64,000 nt of DNA, taken from assembly GCF_007830175.1 (NCBI RefSeq), contig NZ_VLKH01000007.1, positions 118,491 through 182,490 on the forward strand, given 5' to 3'. The position numbers and the translations under genes are program-made. How positions within the stretch are numbered: position 1 is the first letter of the stretch; the number at the start of each line of letters is the position of its first letter. The notes under the pieces are model-generated. The model was not told where the DNA came from. It was given only the letters and a program-made list of their open reading frames with translations, and ran no database searches. The stretch is from Sedimentibacter saalensis. Its GTDB lineage: Bacteria > Bacillota > Clostridia > Tissierellales > Sedimentibacteraceae. This document shows positions 42,317 through 51,512 of the stretch, in pieces.

Positions 42317-43525
42317 ATGATAAACAATATTTGGGAAGAAAACAAGAGATGTTTGCAGTGCAAAAATCCTGCTTGCAAAAAAGGATGCCCTGTTTCAACT
42401 CCTATGAATGAAGTCATAGGTCTTTTAAAAGAAAACAAAATAAAGGAAGCAGGCAAGCTTTTGTTTGAAAACAATCCTTTGTCTGTTATAACAGGACTCA
42501 TATGTCCCCACGAGGAATTCTGCATGGGACACTGTGTTTTGAATTTTAAGGGAAGCCCCATACAAACAGGCTCAATTGAACATTATACATCGGATTATTA
42601 TTTGAATTCAGTGGATTTTAAACCGGAAATAAACCCTGAAAAAAAGGTTGGCATAATAGGTTCAGGTCCTGCGGGCCTTACCATGGCTATTCTTCTTGCC
42701 AGAAAAGGATATGACATAACAATATTTGAATCCCACGAGCAAATTGGAGGTGTCTTAAGATACGGCATACCTGAATTCCGCCTTCCAAAATCAATTTTGG
42801 ACAAATATCATGACATACTCATAAAAATGGGAGTAAAAATAAGGCCCAACACTTTGGTGGGAACCGTAATAACGCTTGATGACATGTTCAGGGACGGCTA
42901 CAAGGCAGTATTTGTTTCAACAGGAACATGGAAGCCCAGAAAACTCAATATTCCAGGTGAAAGCCTGGGTCATGTGTACTATGCCATTGATTACCTTAGA
43001 AGCCCAAGCACCCACTATCTTGGAAAAAAAGTGTGTGTGATCGGAGGGGGCAATGTTGCTCTGGACTGCGCAAGAACAGCCATAAGAAAAGGCGCCAAGG
43101 AAGTAACTGTATATTACAGAAAAGGAGAAGCCGACATGCCTTCAAGCAAGGTTGAAATTAATTATGCAAGACTTGACGGCGTTAACTTTGAATTTTACCG
43201 CTCTCCTTTGGAGATCAATGACAAATCAATCAAGTTTCAAAAAACTGACAACAATGATGAGGAAATAAGCTATGATGCAGATTCTGTTATTATTTCCATA
43301 AGCCAGGGACCAAGATCTTTGATTGCTGATTCAACCAGAGGTCTTAAACTTGACAGACTGGGGCTTGTTGTAATAGATGAAACGGGAAGAACTACTAAGG
43401 AAGGTGTCTTTGCCTCCGGAGACGTGGTTACAGGAGCAAAGACTGTTGTGGAGGCAGTTGCATCAACTAAAGTAGCTGCAAAATGTCTCGATGAGTATGT
43501 AACACAAAAGTACAATTTGAAATAA
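42317..43525 (+). CDS. GltD-like NAD(P)-dependent oxidoreductase
   Basis: A 402-residue flavoprotein related to GltD, NfnB and the N-terminal half of dihydropyrimidine dehydrogenase. The N-terminal Cys motifs CLQCKNPACKKGCP and CPHEEFCMGHC would hold two 4Fe-4S clusters. The FAD motif is GSGPAGLTMAILL and the NAD(P) motif GGGNVALDCA. It is about 90 residues shorter than GltD. The start is ATG 42317 behind ACGGAGG; the longer TTG frame is rejected. It lies outside the gltBD terminator with its own promoter, so it may serve another partner or act as a stand-alone transhydrogenase-type subunit. Confidence 0.88.
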   Translation: MINNIWEENKRCLQCKNPACKKGCPVSTPMNEVIGLLKENKIKEAGKLLFENNPLSVITGLICPHEEFCMGHCVLNFKGSPIQTGSIEHYTSDYYLNSVDFKPEINPEKKVGIIGSGPAGLTMAILLARKGYDITIFESHEQIGGVLRYGIPEFRLPKSILDKYHDILIKMGVKIRPNTLVGTVITLDDMFRDGYKAVFVSTGTWKPRKLNIPGESLGHVYYAIDYLRSPSTHYLGKKVCVIGGGNVALDCARTAIRKGAKEVTVYYRKGEADMPSSKVEINYARLDGVNFEFYRSPLEINDKSIKFQKTDNNDEEISYDADSVIISISQGPRSLIADSTRGLKLDRLGLVVIDETGRTTKEGVFASGDVVTGAKTVVEAVASTKVAAKCLDEYVTQKYNLK

Positions 43526-43565
43526 TATAAGAAAAATGCCGTTTGATAAAGCATAGGAGGTGTCT

Positions 43566-45323
43566 ATGGAAAAAATCATAAGAGCTGCCAGAGGTCTTGA
43601 AAAAGCAGATTTAGTTCTTAAAAACGGAGAAATAGTTAATGTGTTTACTATGAAATTGGAAAAGGCTGATGTTGCCATATGTGAAGGGAAAATTTGCGGA
43701 ATCGGAACGTATGAAGGTTTTGAAGAAGTGGATATTAGCGGAAAAATTGTAGCTCCCGGATTCATGGACGGCCACATTCACATAGAAAGCTCCCTTATGC
43801 TGCCGGCAGAATTTTCAAGGGCTGTTACAGTTCATGGCACTACAGCAGTCATGACTGACCCTCATGAAATTGCAAATGTGTGCGGAACTTCAGGCATTGA
43901 TTTCATGATGGAAGAATCTCTGGGACTTCCCCTTGATATATATTTTCTCATTCCATCATGCGTTCCGTCTTCTTCTTTTGACGAAGGGGGAGCTGTTCTT
44001 GAAGCTTCTGATTTAAGTCCATATTATTCATATGAAAATGTGCTTGGACTTGCTGAACTAATGAATTACCCAGGAACAATTTCAGCTGACGAAAAAATAA
44101 TTGCTAAAATTAATGATGCATATAGTAAAACAATAGACGGCCATGCTCCTGGACTTAGCGGTAAAAATCTTTGCGCATACATTGCAGCAGGAGTCATGTC
44201 AGATCATGAATGCACAAGTATGGATGAAGCATTGGAGCGCATCAAGCTAGGTATGACAGTGATGATCAGGGAAGGAACAGCTGCTAAAAATTTAAGTTCT
44301 CTTATTAAGCTGTTTGAAAAACCTTACTGCGATTGCTGCATACTGGCAACAGATGACAAACATCCCGAAAGTCTCATAAACGAAGGTCACATTGATCACA
44401 TAATAAGAAAAGCTGTAAGTCTTGGAGCAGATCCGATTATTGCTGTTAAAATGGCCACATACAACACTGCTAAGTATTTCGGACTAAAAAGAAAGGGAGC
44501 AGTCGCACCGGGATATGATGCCGATTTGGTTGTTTTGTCCGATTTAAGCAATGTTATTGTAGATATGGTGTATAAAAACGGAAATTTGATTGCTGAAAAA
44601 GGAAAAGAAGTTGTAAGTGCAAATGATAAATACAACCGGCATTTTGAGGACGATAAAATAGCTTTAGATCAAAAATATCAAAAATATTATAAAATTTTTA
44701 ATTCATTCAACATGAGGATGTTACAGGAAGAAGACTTTTTTATTAAGTCACCGGATGTCAACGCAAGTAAAATCAGAACTATTTCTCTGGTGCCTGGTGA
44801 AATAGCCACAAAAATAGAAATGATGGAATATGATTGGGAATATAATGGCATTTCAGTTGAAAGGGATGTGCTGAAACTGGCAGTAATTGAAAGACATAAA
44901 AATACCGGGCACATTGGTCTTGGATATATACACGGTTACGGACTTAAAAGAGGAGCCATAGCATCTTCTGTATCTCATGATGCACACAATTTGATTGTAG
45001 TAGGTACCAATGAACACGATATGTGTGCTGCAGCAAATATGGTCAGAAATATGCAGGGAGGTTTTGCTGTTGTAGACGGAAACTTTTCAGAAATTCTTTC
45101 GCTGCCTGCTGCCGGTATCATGAGCAGATTAAGTGCTGGAGAACTTTCAGAACACATGACTAAAATAAGGCGTGCTGCCTTGAAATCTGGATCAGCAGAA
45201 GGAATAGATCCTTTCATGACTTTAGCTTTTGTCAGTCTACCTGTAATACCTGAAGTAAGGCTTACAAGTTTAGGACTGGTTCATGTTGACAGCCAGTCGC
45301 TGATTTCGCCTTTTGAACAGTAA
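43566..45323 (+). CDS. ade: Adenine deaminase
   Basis: A 585-residue amidohydrolase that converts adenine to hypoxanthine and ammonia. The metal-binding motif is GHIHIES with His70, His72 and Glu74. Further family blocks are TAVMTDPHEIANVCG, HAPGLSG, SDHECTS and CILATDDKHP. The C-terminal domain with DAHNLIVVGTNEHDM is typical of Ade. The start is ATG 43566 behind TAGGAGG; GTG 43560 overlaps that site. The stand-alone gene and the nearby xpt suggest purine salvage. Confidence 0.95.
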   Translation: MEKIIRAARGLEKADLVLKNGEIVNVFTMKLEKADVAICEGKICGIGTYEGFEEVDISGKIVAPGFMDGHIHIESSLMLPAEFSRAVTVHGTTAVMTDPHEIANVCGTSGIDFMMEESLGLPLDIYFLIPSCVPSSSFDEGGAVLEASDLSPYYSYENVLGLAELMNYPGTISADEKIIAKINDAYSKTIDGHAPGLSGKNLCAYIAAGVMSDHECTSMDEALERIKLGMTVMIREGTAAKNLSSLIKLFEKPYCDCCILATDDKHPESLINEGHIDHIIRKAVSLGADPIIAVKMATYNTAKYFGLKRKGAVAPGYDADLVVLSDLSNVIVDMVYKNGNLIAEKGKEVVSANDKYNRHFEDDKIALDQKYQKYYKIFNSFNMRMLQEEDFFIKSPDVNASKIRTISLVPGEIATKIEMMEYDWEYNGISVERDVLKLAVIERHKNTGHIGLGYIHGYGLKRGAIASSVSHDAHNLIVVGTNEHDMCAAANMVRNMQGGFAVVDGNFSEILSLPAAGIMSRLSAGELSEHMTKIRRAALKSGSAEGIDPFMTLAFVSLPVIPEVRLTSLGLVHVDSQSLISPFEQ

Positions 45324-45763
45324 ATAAAAATATCAATAGTAGGGAGGACTGCTGTCGAGGCCACTGAAGAACTATACATTTATTCACTGCCATTCTGAGG
45401 CATAGCCGAAGAATCTCATATTTTCAACAAATATGAGATCCTTCACTATCGTTCAGGATGACAGGAAGGACTTTTTCAGTGACGTCCTGCTGTCCTCCCA
45501 AGATAACAAAATTGCTGAATTAATAATGCGGGCTGTCAGCAAAGCCACTAGTATAAATAATCTGGTTTTGTCAATATTCTGAATGGTAATGTCCATTCTT
45601 ATTTTTTTATTTTTAGCAATATTTCGACACTATGCAACCTTTTTCAGCGAAAAGTGACACAAGTTATAGATATTTAATGAATAATTTTAAATTTTTTTGT
45701 TTTAACACTTCAATAAATGGTATATAAGAAACAATCAAAAGATTAAATGAAGGGGGATGCAAT
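45324..45763. other. 440-base intergenic region with repeat element
   Basis: It contains the full MITE-like element at 45342-45499 and then about 260 bases of AT-rich sequence with no recognised ORF or RNA. A -10-like TATATAAG near 45720 may serve the next gene. Confidence 0.5.
45342..45499. mobile_element. MITE-like nested palindromic element (copy B)
   Basis: Outer inverted arms GGGAGGAC-tGCtG and CGTCCTGCTGTCCTCCC enclose CACTGAA/TTCAGTG and an inner palindrome with GAAGAATCTCAT and ATGAGATCCTTC. The block ACTATACATTTATTCACTG is shared with copy A in the opposite orientation. There is no ORF inside. Confidence 0.7.
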
Positions 45764-46774
45764 ATGGGGAATAATAAAAAAGGTGTTATCATACCATTTA
45801 CTGGAAAATCAAACAACGAATCTATTAACACCAGTATGACCGTAGCTTCGGGACAAGGATCATTCGAAGAAAGTGCCGCCCGCGATAAATTAAATGTTGA
45901 ACGTGATTTGTACAATGAAGAAAAAATCATGTACAGTGGATTTTCAGCAAAAGGATTTGATGACAGCAAAAATATGTTTTTAAATATTTACAGTGAGCTA
46001 AAAGTCCCTATGGACATTATATATGGGGCTTCGCAGCTGCTTGAACAGCATCTGAAAAACAATTATGAAAATTCTTACGATGATAAAACAACAAAAAGTA
46101 TGAATTCCATAAAGCAAAATTTTTTCAGACTCACAAAAATGATTAATAATTTGTTGGATTTATCAATAATATCTGCAGGACAGTACGATTTGAACTGCTG
46201 CAACGCAAATATTGTTTCAATAACTGAAAATGTTGTTGTAAATGTGGTAAAAGCTGTTGAAGCAATCAGGGACAAACAGCTTGAAATATTATTTGATACA
46301 GATTCAGAAGAAAAAATGATATTGTTTGATCCTAAAAAAATGGAAAGAGTTATTCTGAACATTCTTTCAAATGCCGTGAGGAGCTCAACTACCGGAGGGA
46401 AAATTTTTGTGAATTTTAGGACTGCTGAGTCAAGTGTTGAAATATCAGTTGATTATGAAGAGATGAAAACCGACAGCATTAACCATAAAAACGTAATGGA
46501 TATTTTGGGAATGAAAAACCAGCAGTTTGGGGACTACAATAAAGAAGAGTCAATAGAACTGATTTTGTCCAGATCCATAACTAATTTACACGGAGGAAAT
46601 CTATTGGTTGAACATTCACAAGGAGACAGAATCAAATTTGTGCTTTCTCTGCCCTGCAAGAAAAATGACTCTATTTACTACCTTTACAGCAAGGAATGTC
46701 CTATTGCTGCTGACAACCTTCTTACAATGATAAATATTGAATTTTCTGATTTGATTAATTCAGGATGGAATTAA
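45764..46774 (+). CDS. Histidine-kinase-like protein with degenerate phosphoacceptor site
   Basis: A 336-residue soluble protein without membrane helices. Residues about 65-130 form a HisKA-like dimer helix and about 180-310 an HATPase-like domain with an N-box ILNILSNAVRSSTTGG. The H-box reads IYSELKVP where kinases have ISHELRTP: Ser77 stands in place of the phosphorylated His. The G-boxes (usually GTGIGL) are also eroded (IELILSRSITNLHGG). It may bind ATP weakly or act as a scaffold or pseudokinase. The ATG follows AAGGGGGATG. No partner response regulator is adjacent. Confidence 0.75.
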   Translation: MGNNKKGVIIPFTGKSNNESINTSMTVASGQGSFEESAARDKLNVERDLYNEEKIMYSGFSAKGFDDSKNMFLNIYSELKVPMDIIYGASQLLEQHLKNNYENSYDDKTTKSMNSIKQNFFRLTKMINNLLDLSIISAGQYDLNCCNANIVSITENVVVNVVKAVEAIRDKQLEILFDTDSEEKMILFDPKKMERVILNILSNAVRSSTTGGKIFVNFRTAESSVEISVDYEEMKTDSINHKNVMDILGMKNQQFGDYNKEESIELILSRSITNLHGGNLLVEHSQGDRIKFVLSLPCKKNDSIYYLYSKECPIAADNLLTMINIEFSDLINSGWN

Positions 46775-46859
46775 TATGTTAGTCTATCGAATTTACACGT
46801 TGATTTTTGTCGCTTTATAGTATATTATATATAAAAATATAATATGGATAGGAATTGAC

Positions 46860-47435
46860 ATGGATAAGCTAAAGCAAATGATAATTGAAAAAGGAGAGAT
46901 TAGGGAAGGAAATATTTTAAAGGTTGACAGTTTTCTAAACCATCAGCTTGATGCTGATTTTCTATATGAAATGGGAGAAGAGCTCCACAGACTTTTTAAG
47001 GATCAGGGGATTACAAAAATTCTTACCATCGAAGTGAGCGGCATAGCAATTGCCATTATGGCTGCGCTTGTTTTTAAAGTGCCTGTAGTTTTTGCAAAAA
47101 AAACTGAAAGCTTGAATCTTGATAAGGATGTCTATGTTGGACAGGTGCATTCATACACTAAAAACAAAGATTACAAAATAATGATAAGCAAAAAATATTT
47201 AAATGAAAATGATAAACTTCTTATAATAGATGATTTCCTGGCTGAAGGTAGTGCAATGAGAGGTCTGTTAGATATGGCAGGTCAATGTAATGCTGAAGTT
47301 AAGGGAATTGGTATCGCCATAGAAAAAGGCTTTCAAAAAGGCGGAGAGATTTTAAGGAGTGAGGGCTATAATTTAAAAAGTCTTGCAATTATAGATGACA
47401 TGAAGGATGGCAAAATAACTTTCAGGGATGAGTAG
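46860..47435 (+). CDS. xpt: Xanthine phosphoribosyltransferase
   Basis: A 191-residue purine salvage enzyme that makes XMP from xanthine and PRPP. The PRPP loop is LLIIDDFLAEGSAM (about residues 119-132), and the C-terminal region VKGIGIAIEKGFQKGG is characteristic of Xpt. The N-terminal LKVDSFLNHQLD motif is also seen. The ATG follows TAGGAATTGAC. Many Firmicute xpt genes have a guanine riboswitch upstream, but none fits the 85 bases here. The ogt gene follows six bases after the stop. Confidence 0.94.
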   Translation: MDKLKQMIIEKGEIREGNILKVDSFLNHQLDADFLYEMGEELHRLFKDQGITKILTIEVSGIAIAIMAALVFKVPVVFAKKTESLNLDKDVYVGQVHSYTKNKDYKIMISKKYLNENDKLLIIDDFLAEGSAMRGLLDMAGQCNAEVKGIGIAIEKGFQKGGEILRSEGYNLKSLAIIDDMKDGKITFRDE

Positions 47436-47441
47436 GTAAAC

Positions 47442-47906
47442 ATGAAAAATGTATTTGTTTTCCAAACTAAAATAGGTCTTGTGGCCATTGAAGACAACGG
47501 AACGGAAATAACTGATGTAAATGTAATCTCGGAAAACCATAGTATTGAAGTGAATGAAACAAGTCTTTTGAAAAATGCAGCGCTTCAGTTAAATGAATAT
47601 CTTGAAGGAAAAAGAAATTCTTTTGATTTGCCGCTGAACCCCAATGGAACAGAATTCCAAAAGAAAGTATGGGCAGCTCTTTGTGACATTCCTTACGGAG
47701 AGACCAGATCTTACAAGCAAATTGCTGAATATATTGGTAATCCAAAGGCATGCAGGGCTGTGGGCATGGCAAACAATAAAAACCCAATCATGATCTTCAT
47801 ACCATGCCATAGGGTGGTTGGTTCCGACGGAAGCTTAACGGGATATGCCGGCGGACTGGACATGAAGGAAAAACTTCTGTCGCTGGAAAAAGGAAAAGCT
47901 ATTTAA
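47442..47906 (+). CDS. ogt: Methylated-DNA--protein-cysteine methyltransferase
   Basis: A 154-residue suicide DNA repair protein that removes the methyl group from O6-methylguanine. The acceptor is Cys122 in FIPCHRVVGSDG. The helix-turn-helix arginine finger region CRAVGMANNKNP precedes it, and TEFQKKVWAALCDIPYGET is the usual block before that. There is no N-terminal Ada-type activator domain. It is co-transcribed with xpt (six-base gap) and closed by a strong terminator. Confidence 0.95.
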   Translation: MKNVFVFQTKIGLVAIEDNGTEITDVNVISENHSIEVNETSLLKNAALQLNEYLEGKRNSFDLPLNPNGTEFQKKVWAALCDIPYGETRSYKQIAEYIGNPKACRAVGMANNKNPIMIFIPCHRVVGSDGSLTGYAGGLDMKEKLLSLEKGKAI

Positions 47907-47930
47907 AAAACAAATAATTGCGAATGATGT

Positions 47931-47956
47931 AAAACCCGGAAAAATTCCGGGTTTTC
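47931..47956 (+). terminator. Intrinsic terminator of xpt-ogt
   Basis: AAAACCCGGA and TCCGGGTTTT form a perfect 10-base stem around AAAAT. Confidence 0.88.
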
Positions 47957-48069
47957 TGTTACTAGACACTCCTGTGTCGCGCAATTTTTAACTAAATAAT
48001 TATTGCTTTTAATATGTTGATAATATATAGTAAATTATAAAAATGCATAATTAAACTAGTGAGGTTCCG

Positions 48070-50508
48070 GTGAAAAATAATATTATGTTAAGAGGCATGT
48101 GGGGGAAAGTTCTTTTATTAATAATTATGTTTTTTTCTCTAAATATTAGTGATGCTCTTGCAGAAAATGAAGTCAGGAATGTATTGTTTATAAGTTCTTA
48201 CAATGAAAATTTTATTACGGTGCCCTATCAGATAGAAGGCATTAAATCAGTCCTGCTTAAAAATAATGTCCAGCTTGATGTTGAGTACATGGATAGTAAA
48301 CGCTTCTACGACGAAGAGAGCAGGAGGATTTTTCATGACTTGCTAAAATACAAAATGAGTAAGCTTGCTGCTTATGACGCAATTATTGTAGGAGATGACA
48401 ATGCTTTACAGTTTGCTATGGATTTTCAGGAGGATTTGTTCAATGGAATTCCTGTAGTATTCCTGGGCATCAATGATTTTAAAAGAGCTGGACTTGCCAA
48501 TAAAAATAAATATATGACAGGAATCATCGAAGAGACATCATTGAAGGAAAATATTGAAATTGCATATAAATTCAACTCTAAAGCAACAAGGGCGGTTGCA
48601 ATAGTGGACAATACATTAACAGGAATCGGAGATATGGAACAGTTTTATTCCATAAAAGACGAGTTTAAAGAATTGTCATTTGAGCACATAAATACTTCTG
48701 AATATACATTCGAGGAACTGGAAAGTGTGCTGGAGAATGTTGGAGATGACACAATTTTATTGTATTTAAGCATGTTTAAGGACAAAACAGGTAAGAATAT
48801 AACAATTGATGAGGCTGTTGAAATTTTAAAAAAACATACAAAAGTTCCGGTTTACCGTGCTTCAATAGGAGGAGTCGGCAATGGATTATTGGGCGGCAAG
48901 ATGGTTTCTTATTTTGATTCCGGCGAAATAGCAGCTCAGATGGTTATGAAAATATTAAACGGGTCTTCTGTAGAATCAGTTGAAATGGTCACTGACAGCC
49001 CGAACAGGTACATTTTTGATTACAATATAATAAAAAAGTACAACATAGATGAAAAATTAATACCTGAAGAATCGGTGCTTATTAACAATAAAGTTGATAT
49101 TTTTGAACAATACAGGGAGTATATAATCATTACATTGCTTATTATTTTTTTTCTGGTTGTTTTGTTGATGGTTTTGGCATATGATGCAATAAAGCAAAGA
49201 AAAATTGAAAAGGAACTTATGGAAAGCCATGAGAAACTTGACAAAATTGCTCACTTTGATTTCTTGACAAACCTTCCAAACAGGATTAAATTTAAGGAGT
49301 GCCTGAAAGAAGAAATAGATAAAGGCATTTCCGGTGCTGTAATCATGATCGGGTTGGATAATTTTAAAAAAATAAACAATACCCTGGGACATGAATACGG
49401 AAATATGATTTTGAAGAAAATAACGGACAGGTTGTCAAAGATAGCCGATGAAAAACATTTTGTTGCCCGTCACGGAGGCGATGAGTTTTTAATACTCGTG
49501 CGAAGTGAAAGCAAGCAAGAACTGTTCAGATGCATCAACTTGTTAAAAAATTTGTTTCACGAAGGCTTTGTAGTTGATAACAGGGAAAACCATATGAAGG
49601 CAAGCATAGGAGTTGCGTTGTTTCCGGATGATGGTACAGAAGCAGAAAAAATAATTGCAAATGCAGATACTGCAATGTACAAGGCTAAGCGGTCAGGAAA
49701 AAGCAACTGTTTGTTTTATACAATTCAGATGAAGGAAGAACTGTTAGCAAGAAACAACATAGAAACTGTATTGAGAGAAGCCTTGAAAAATGATGGCTTT
49801 AAACTTGTGTATCAGCCATACATGAGCTCCCAGACAGGGGAAGCAGCAGGCTATGAAGCACTTATAAGGCTCAAGAACCATAACATTCCGCCCAGTGTTT
49901 TCATACCCGTGGCTGAAGAGTGTGGTTTAATTATCAACATAGGAAGATATGTTACTTATGAAGCAGTGAGCCAGCTTAGAAAATGGAAGCAACAGGGCTA
50001 TGAGCCAAAACCCATTTCCTTGAATTTTTCATGCAAGCAGCTTAAGGACACTCAATATGTGGAATGTCTGAAAAAGATACTTAAGGACAATGAAATTGAG
50101 CCTGAATATATAGAAATAGAAATAACAGAAAGCATTTTGCTTGAAAAAGCTGAAAGTACCATGGATTTTTTGTACAATTTAAAAAATATGGGAATAAAAA
50201 TAGCGCTGGATGATTTCGGCACAGGTTTTTCATCTTTGAATTATCTAACATACATACCAATGAACAAGGTTAAGCTGGATAAGTCATTGATTGATAAGTT
50301 CTTTGAACTGAATAACCTAAGTGCGGTGGAAAATATTATTTCTCTTGCTCACAGTCTTAATTTTCAGATAACAGCAGAAGGAATAGAAGAACTCAAGCAG
50401 TATGAAAGCCTCAGAAACATAGATTGTGATTATTTCCAGGGATATTATTTCAGCAAACCATTGGAAGTAATTGAAATAGAAAAAATATATTTTAATAAGC
50501 AGGAGTGA
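48070..50508 (+). CDS. Membrane c-di-GMP enzyme: periplasmic-binding-like sensor + GGDEF + EAL
   Basis: An 812-residue membrane protein. A signal anchor (about 10-32) is followed by an extracellular ABC-substrate-binding-like sensor (about 37-320), a membrane helix (about 347-370), a GGDEF domain (GGDEF at 469-473, intact) and an EAL domain (EAL at 596-598, with LDDFGTGFSSL at about 713-723, intact). Both c-di-GMP synthesis and breakdown are thus possible. No RxxD inhibitory site lies before GGDEF. The GTG start follows GTGAGGT. It could set the c-di-GMP level read by the riboswitch near 33300. The extracellular ligand is unknown. Confidence 0.9.
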   Translation: MKNNIMLRGMWGKVLLLIIMFFSLNISDALAENEVRNVLFISSYNENFITVPYQIEGIKSVLLKNNVQLDVEYMDSKRFYDEESRRIFHDLLKYKMSKLAAYDAIIVGDDNALQFAMDFQEDLFNGIPVVFLGINDFKRAGLANKNKYMTGIIEETSLKENIEIAYKFNSKATRAVAIVDNTLTGIGDMEQFYSIKDEFKELSFEHINTSEYTFEELESVLENVGDDTILLYLSMFKDKTGKNITIDEAVEILKKHTKVPVYRASIGGVGNGLLGGKMVSYFDSGEIAAQMVMKILNGSSVESVEMVTDSPNRYIFDYNIIKKYNIDEKLIPEESVLINNKVDIFEQYREYIIITLLIIFFLVVLLMVLAYDAIKQRKIEKELMESHEKLDKIAHFDFLTNLPNRIKFKECLKEEIDKGISGAVIMIGLDNFKKINNTLGHEYGNMILKKITDRLSKIADEKHFVARHGGDEFLILVRSESKQELFRCINLLKNLFHEGFVVDNRENHMKASIGVALFPDDGTEAEKIIANADTAMYKAKRSGKSNCLFYTIQMKEELLARNNIETVLREALKNDGFKLVYQPYMSSQTGEAAGYEALIRLKNHNIPPSVFIPVAEECGLIINIGRYVTYEAVSQLRKWKQQGYEPKPISLNFSCKQLKDTQYVECLKKILKDNEIEPEYIEIEITESILLEKAESTMDFLYNLKNMGIKIALDDFGTGFSSLNYLTYIPMNKVKLDKSLIDKFFELNNLSAVENIISLAHSLNFQITAEGIEELKQYESLRNIDCDYFQGYYFSKPLEVIEIEKIYFNKQE

Positions 50509-50511
50509 AAA

Positions 50512-51297
50512 ATGCCTACTACGTATGCTCATTATAAATTTGGCATGGAAGTGCTTAAAAAATTGAACGGTAACATCAGAGAAGTTATTAATGATAACAT
50601 AGAGCTTTACCACATAGGACTCCATGGACCTGATATATTGTTTTATTTTAAGCCTCTGAAGTCCAATGACATAAGTGCCATGGGACATGCAATTCACAAA
50701 GAACAGGCTAAAGGTTTTTTTGAAAAAGCCAGGAACACAATAAACTTGAGCAACTATTATGACGCTTCTCTTTCATATACAGCAGGTTTCATATGCCACT
50801 TCATGCTTGATAGCCAGTGCCATCCGTATATCAGGCAAAATGAAAATAAGTTTTCACACAGCGAAATAGAGGTTGAACTTGACAGGTCACTTATGATTGA
50901 AAGCAATTTAGAACCTTTATCCTTCAAGCCAACAGCCCACATTAACCCCAGCTGTCAAAACTCCATGATTATTTCTTCGTTTTTTACGGGTGTTACAGCA
51001 GAAAAAGTTGAAAAAGCATTGAAATCCATGAAGTTTTATTTGAATCTTCTTGTTGCACCGGGAAAAATAAAGCGGTCTTTGATTTCAGGAGCGCTGAAGG
51101 CTACAGGAAATTACGACAGCATGATAGACCTTATGATGAAGTATGAACGAGATGATAACATTAATGAAATCAATGAAAATCTGCTGTACTTGCTCAGTGA
51201 AGCGATAGAACCAACAGCAAGATTGATTGAAGAATATTGTTCTAATATAAAAAACAGCGATGATATTAATCAGCGCTTTAACAGAAACTTTGATTAA
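50512..51297 (+). CDS. Zinc-dependent phospholipase C-like protein
   Basis: A 261-residue protein of the zinc-dependent phospholipase C / S1-P1 nuclease fold. Metal-binding residues are spread in MPTTYAHYKFG (N-terminal His), HIGLHGPDILF, MGHAIHKEQ and AGFICHFMLDSQCHPYI. There is no signal peptide, so in contrast to secreted toxins this form should be cytoplasmic, and its substrate is unknown. The ATG follows AGCAGGAG, three bases behind the GGDEF-EAL gene, so the two are probably co-transcribed. Confidence 0.8.
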   Translation: MPTTYAHYKFGMEVLKKLNGNIREVINDNIELYHIGLHGPDILFYFKPLKSNDISAMGHAIHKEQAKGFFEKARNTINLSNYYDASLSYTAGFICHFMLDSQCHPYIRQNENKFSHSEIEVELDRSLMIESNLEPLSFKPTAHINPSCQNSMIISSFFTGVTAEKVEKALKSMKFYLNLLVAPGKIKRSLISGALKATGNYDSMIDLMMKYERDDNINEINENLLYLLSEAIEPTARLIEEYCSNIKNSDDINQRFNRNFD

Positions 51298-51328
51298 AAA
51301 ACAAGACCCTCGGGGGTCTTGTTTTTTT
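51297..51328 (+). terminator. Intrinsic terminator
   Basis: AACAAGACCC-tcgg-GGGTCTTGTT with a run of seven T. It ends the GGDEF-EAL/phospholipase unit. Confidence 0.92.
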
Positions 51329-51512
51329 AGGGGACATAAATTGTAAAAGATTAACAATCTAGATCAAATCAATCTTACAAAAAAGTTGTGAAGATTTTAT
51401 GAAGATTGTAAATTTTATTGTAGATACTATGGGTGACTTTTATATTTCTTGTAATTATGGCGGAATTAATATAAAATTATATATAATTAAATACCGATTT
51501 TAAGAGGTGGTT

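Noticed and set aside
46775..46860. Guanine riboswitch upstream of xpt
   Set aside because: The 85-base gap lacks the conserved purine-aptamer core and is too AT-rich to form it.
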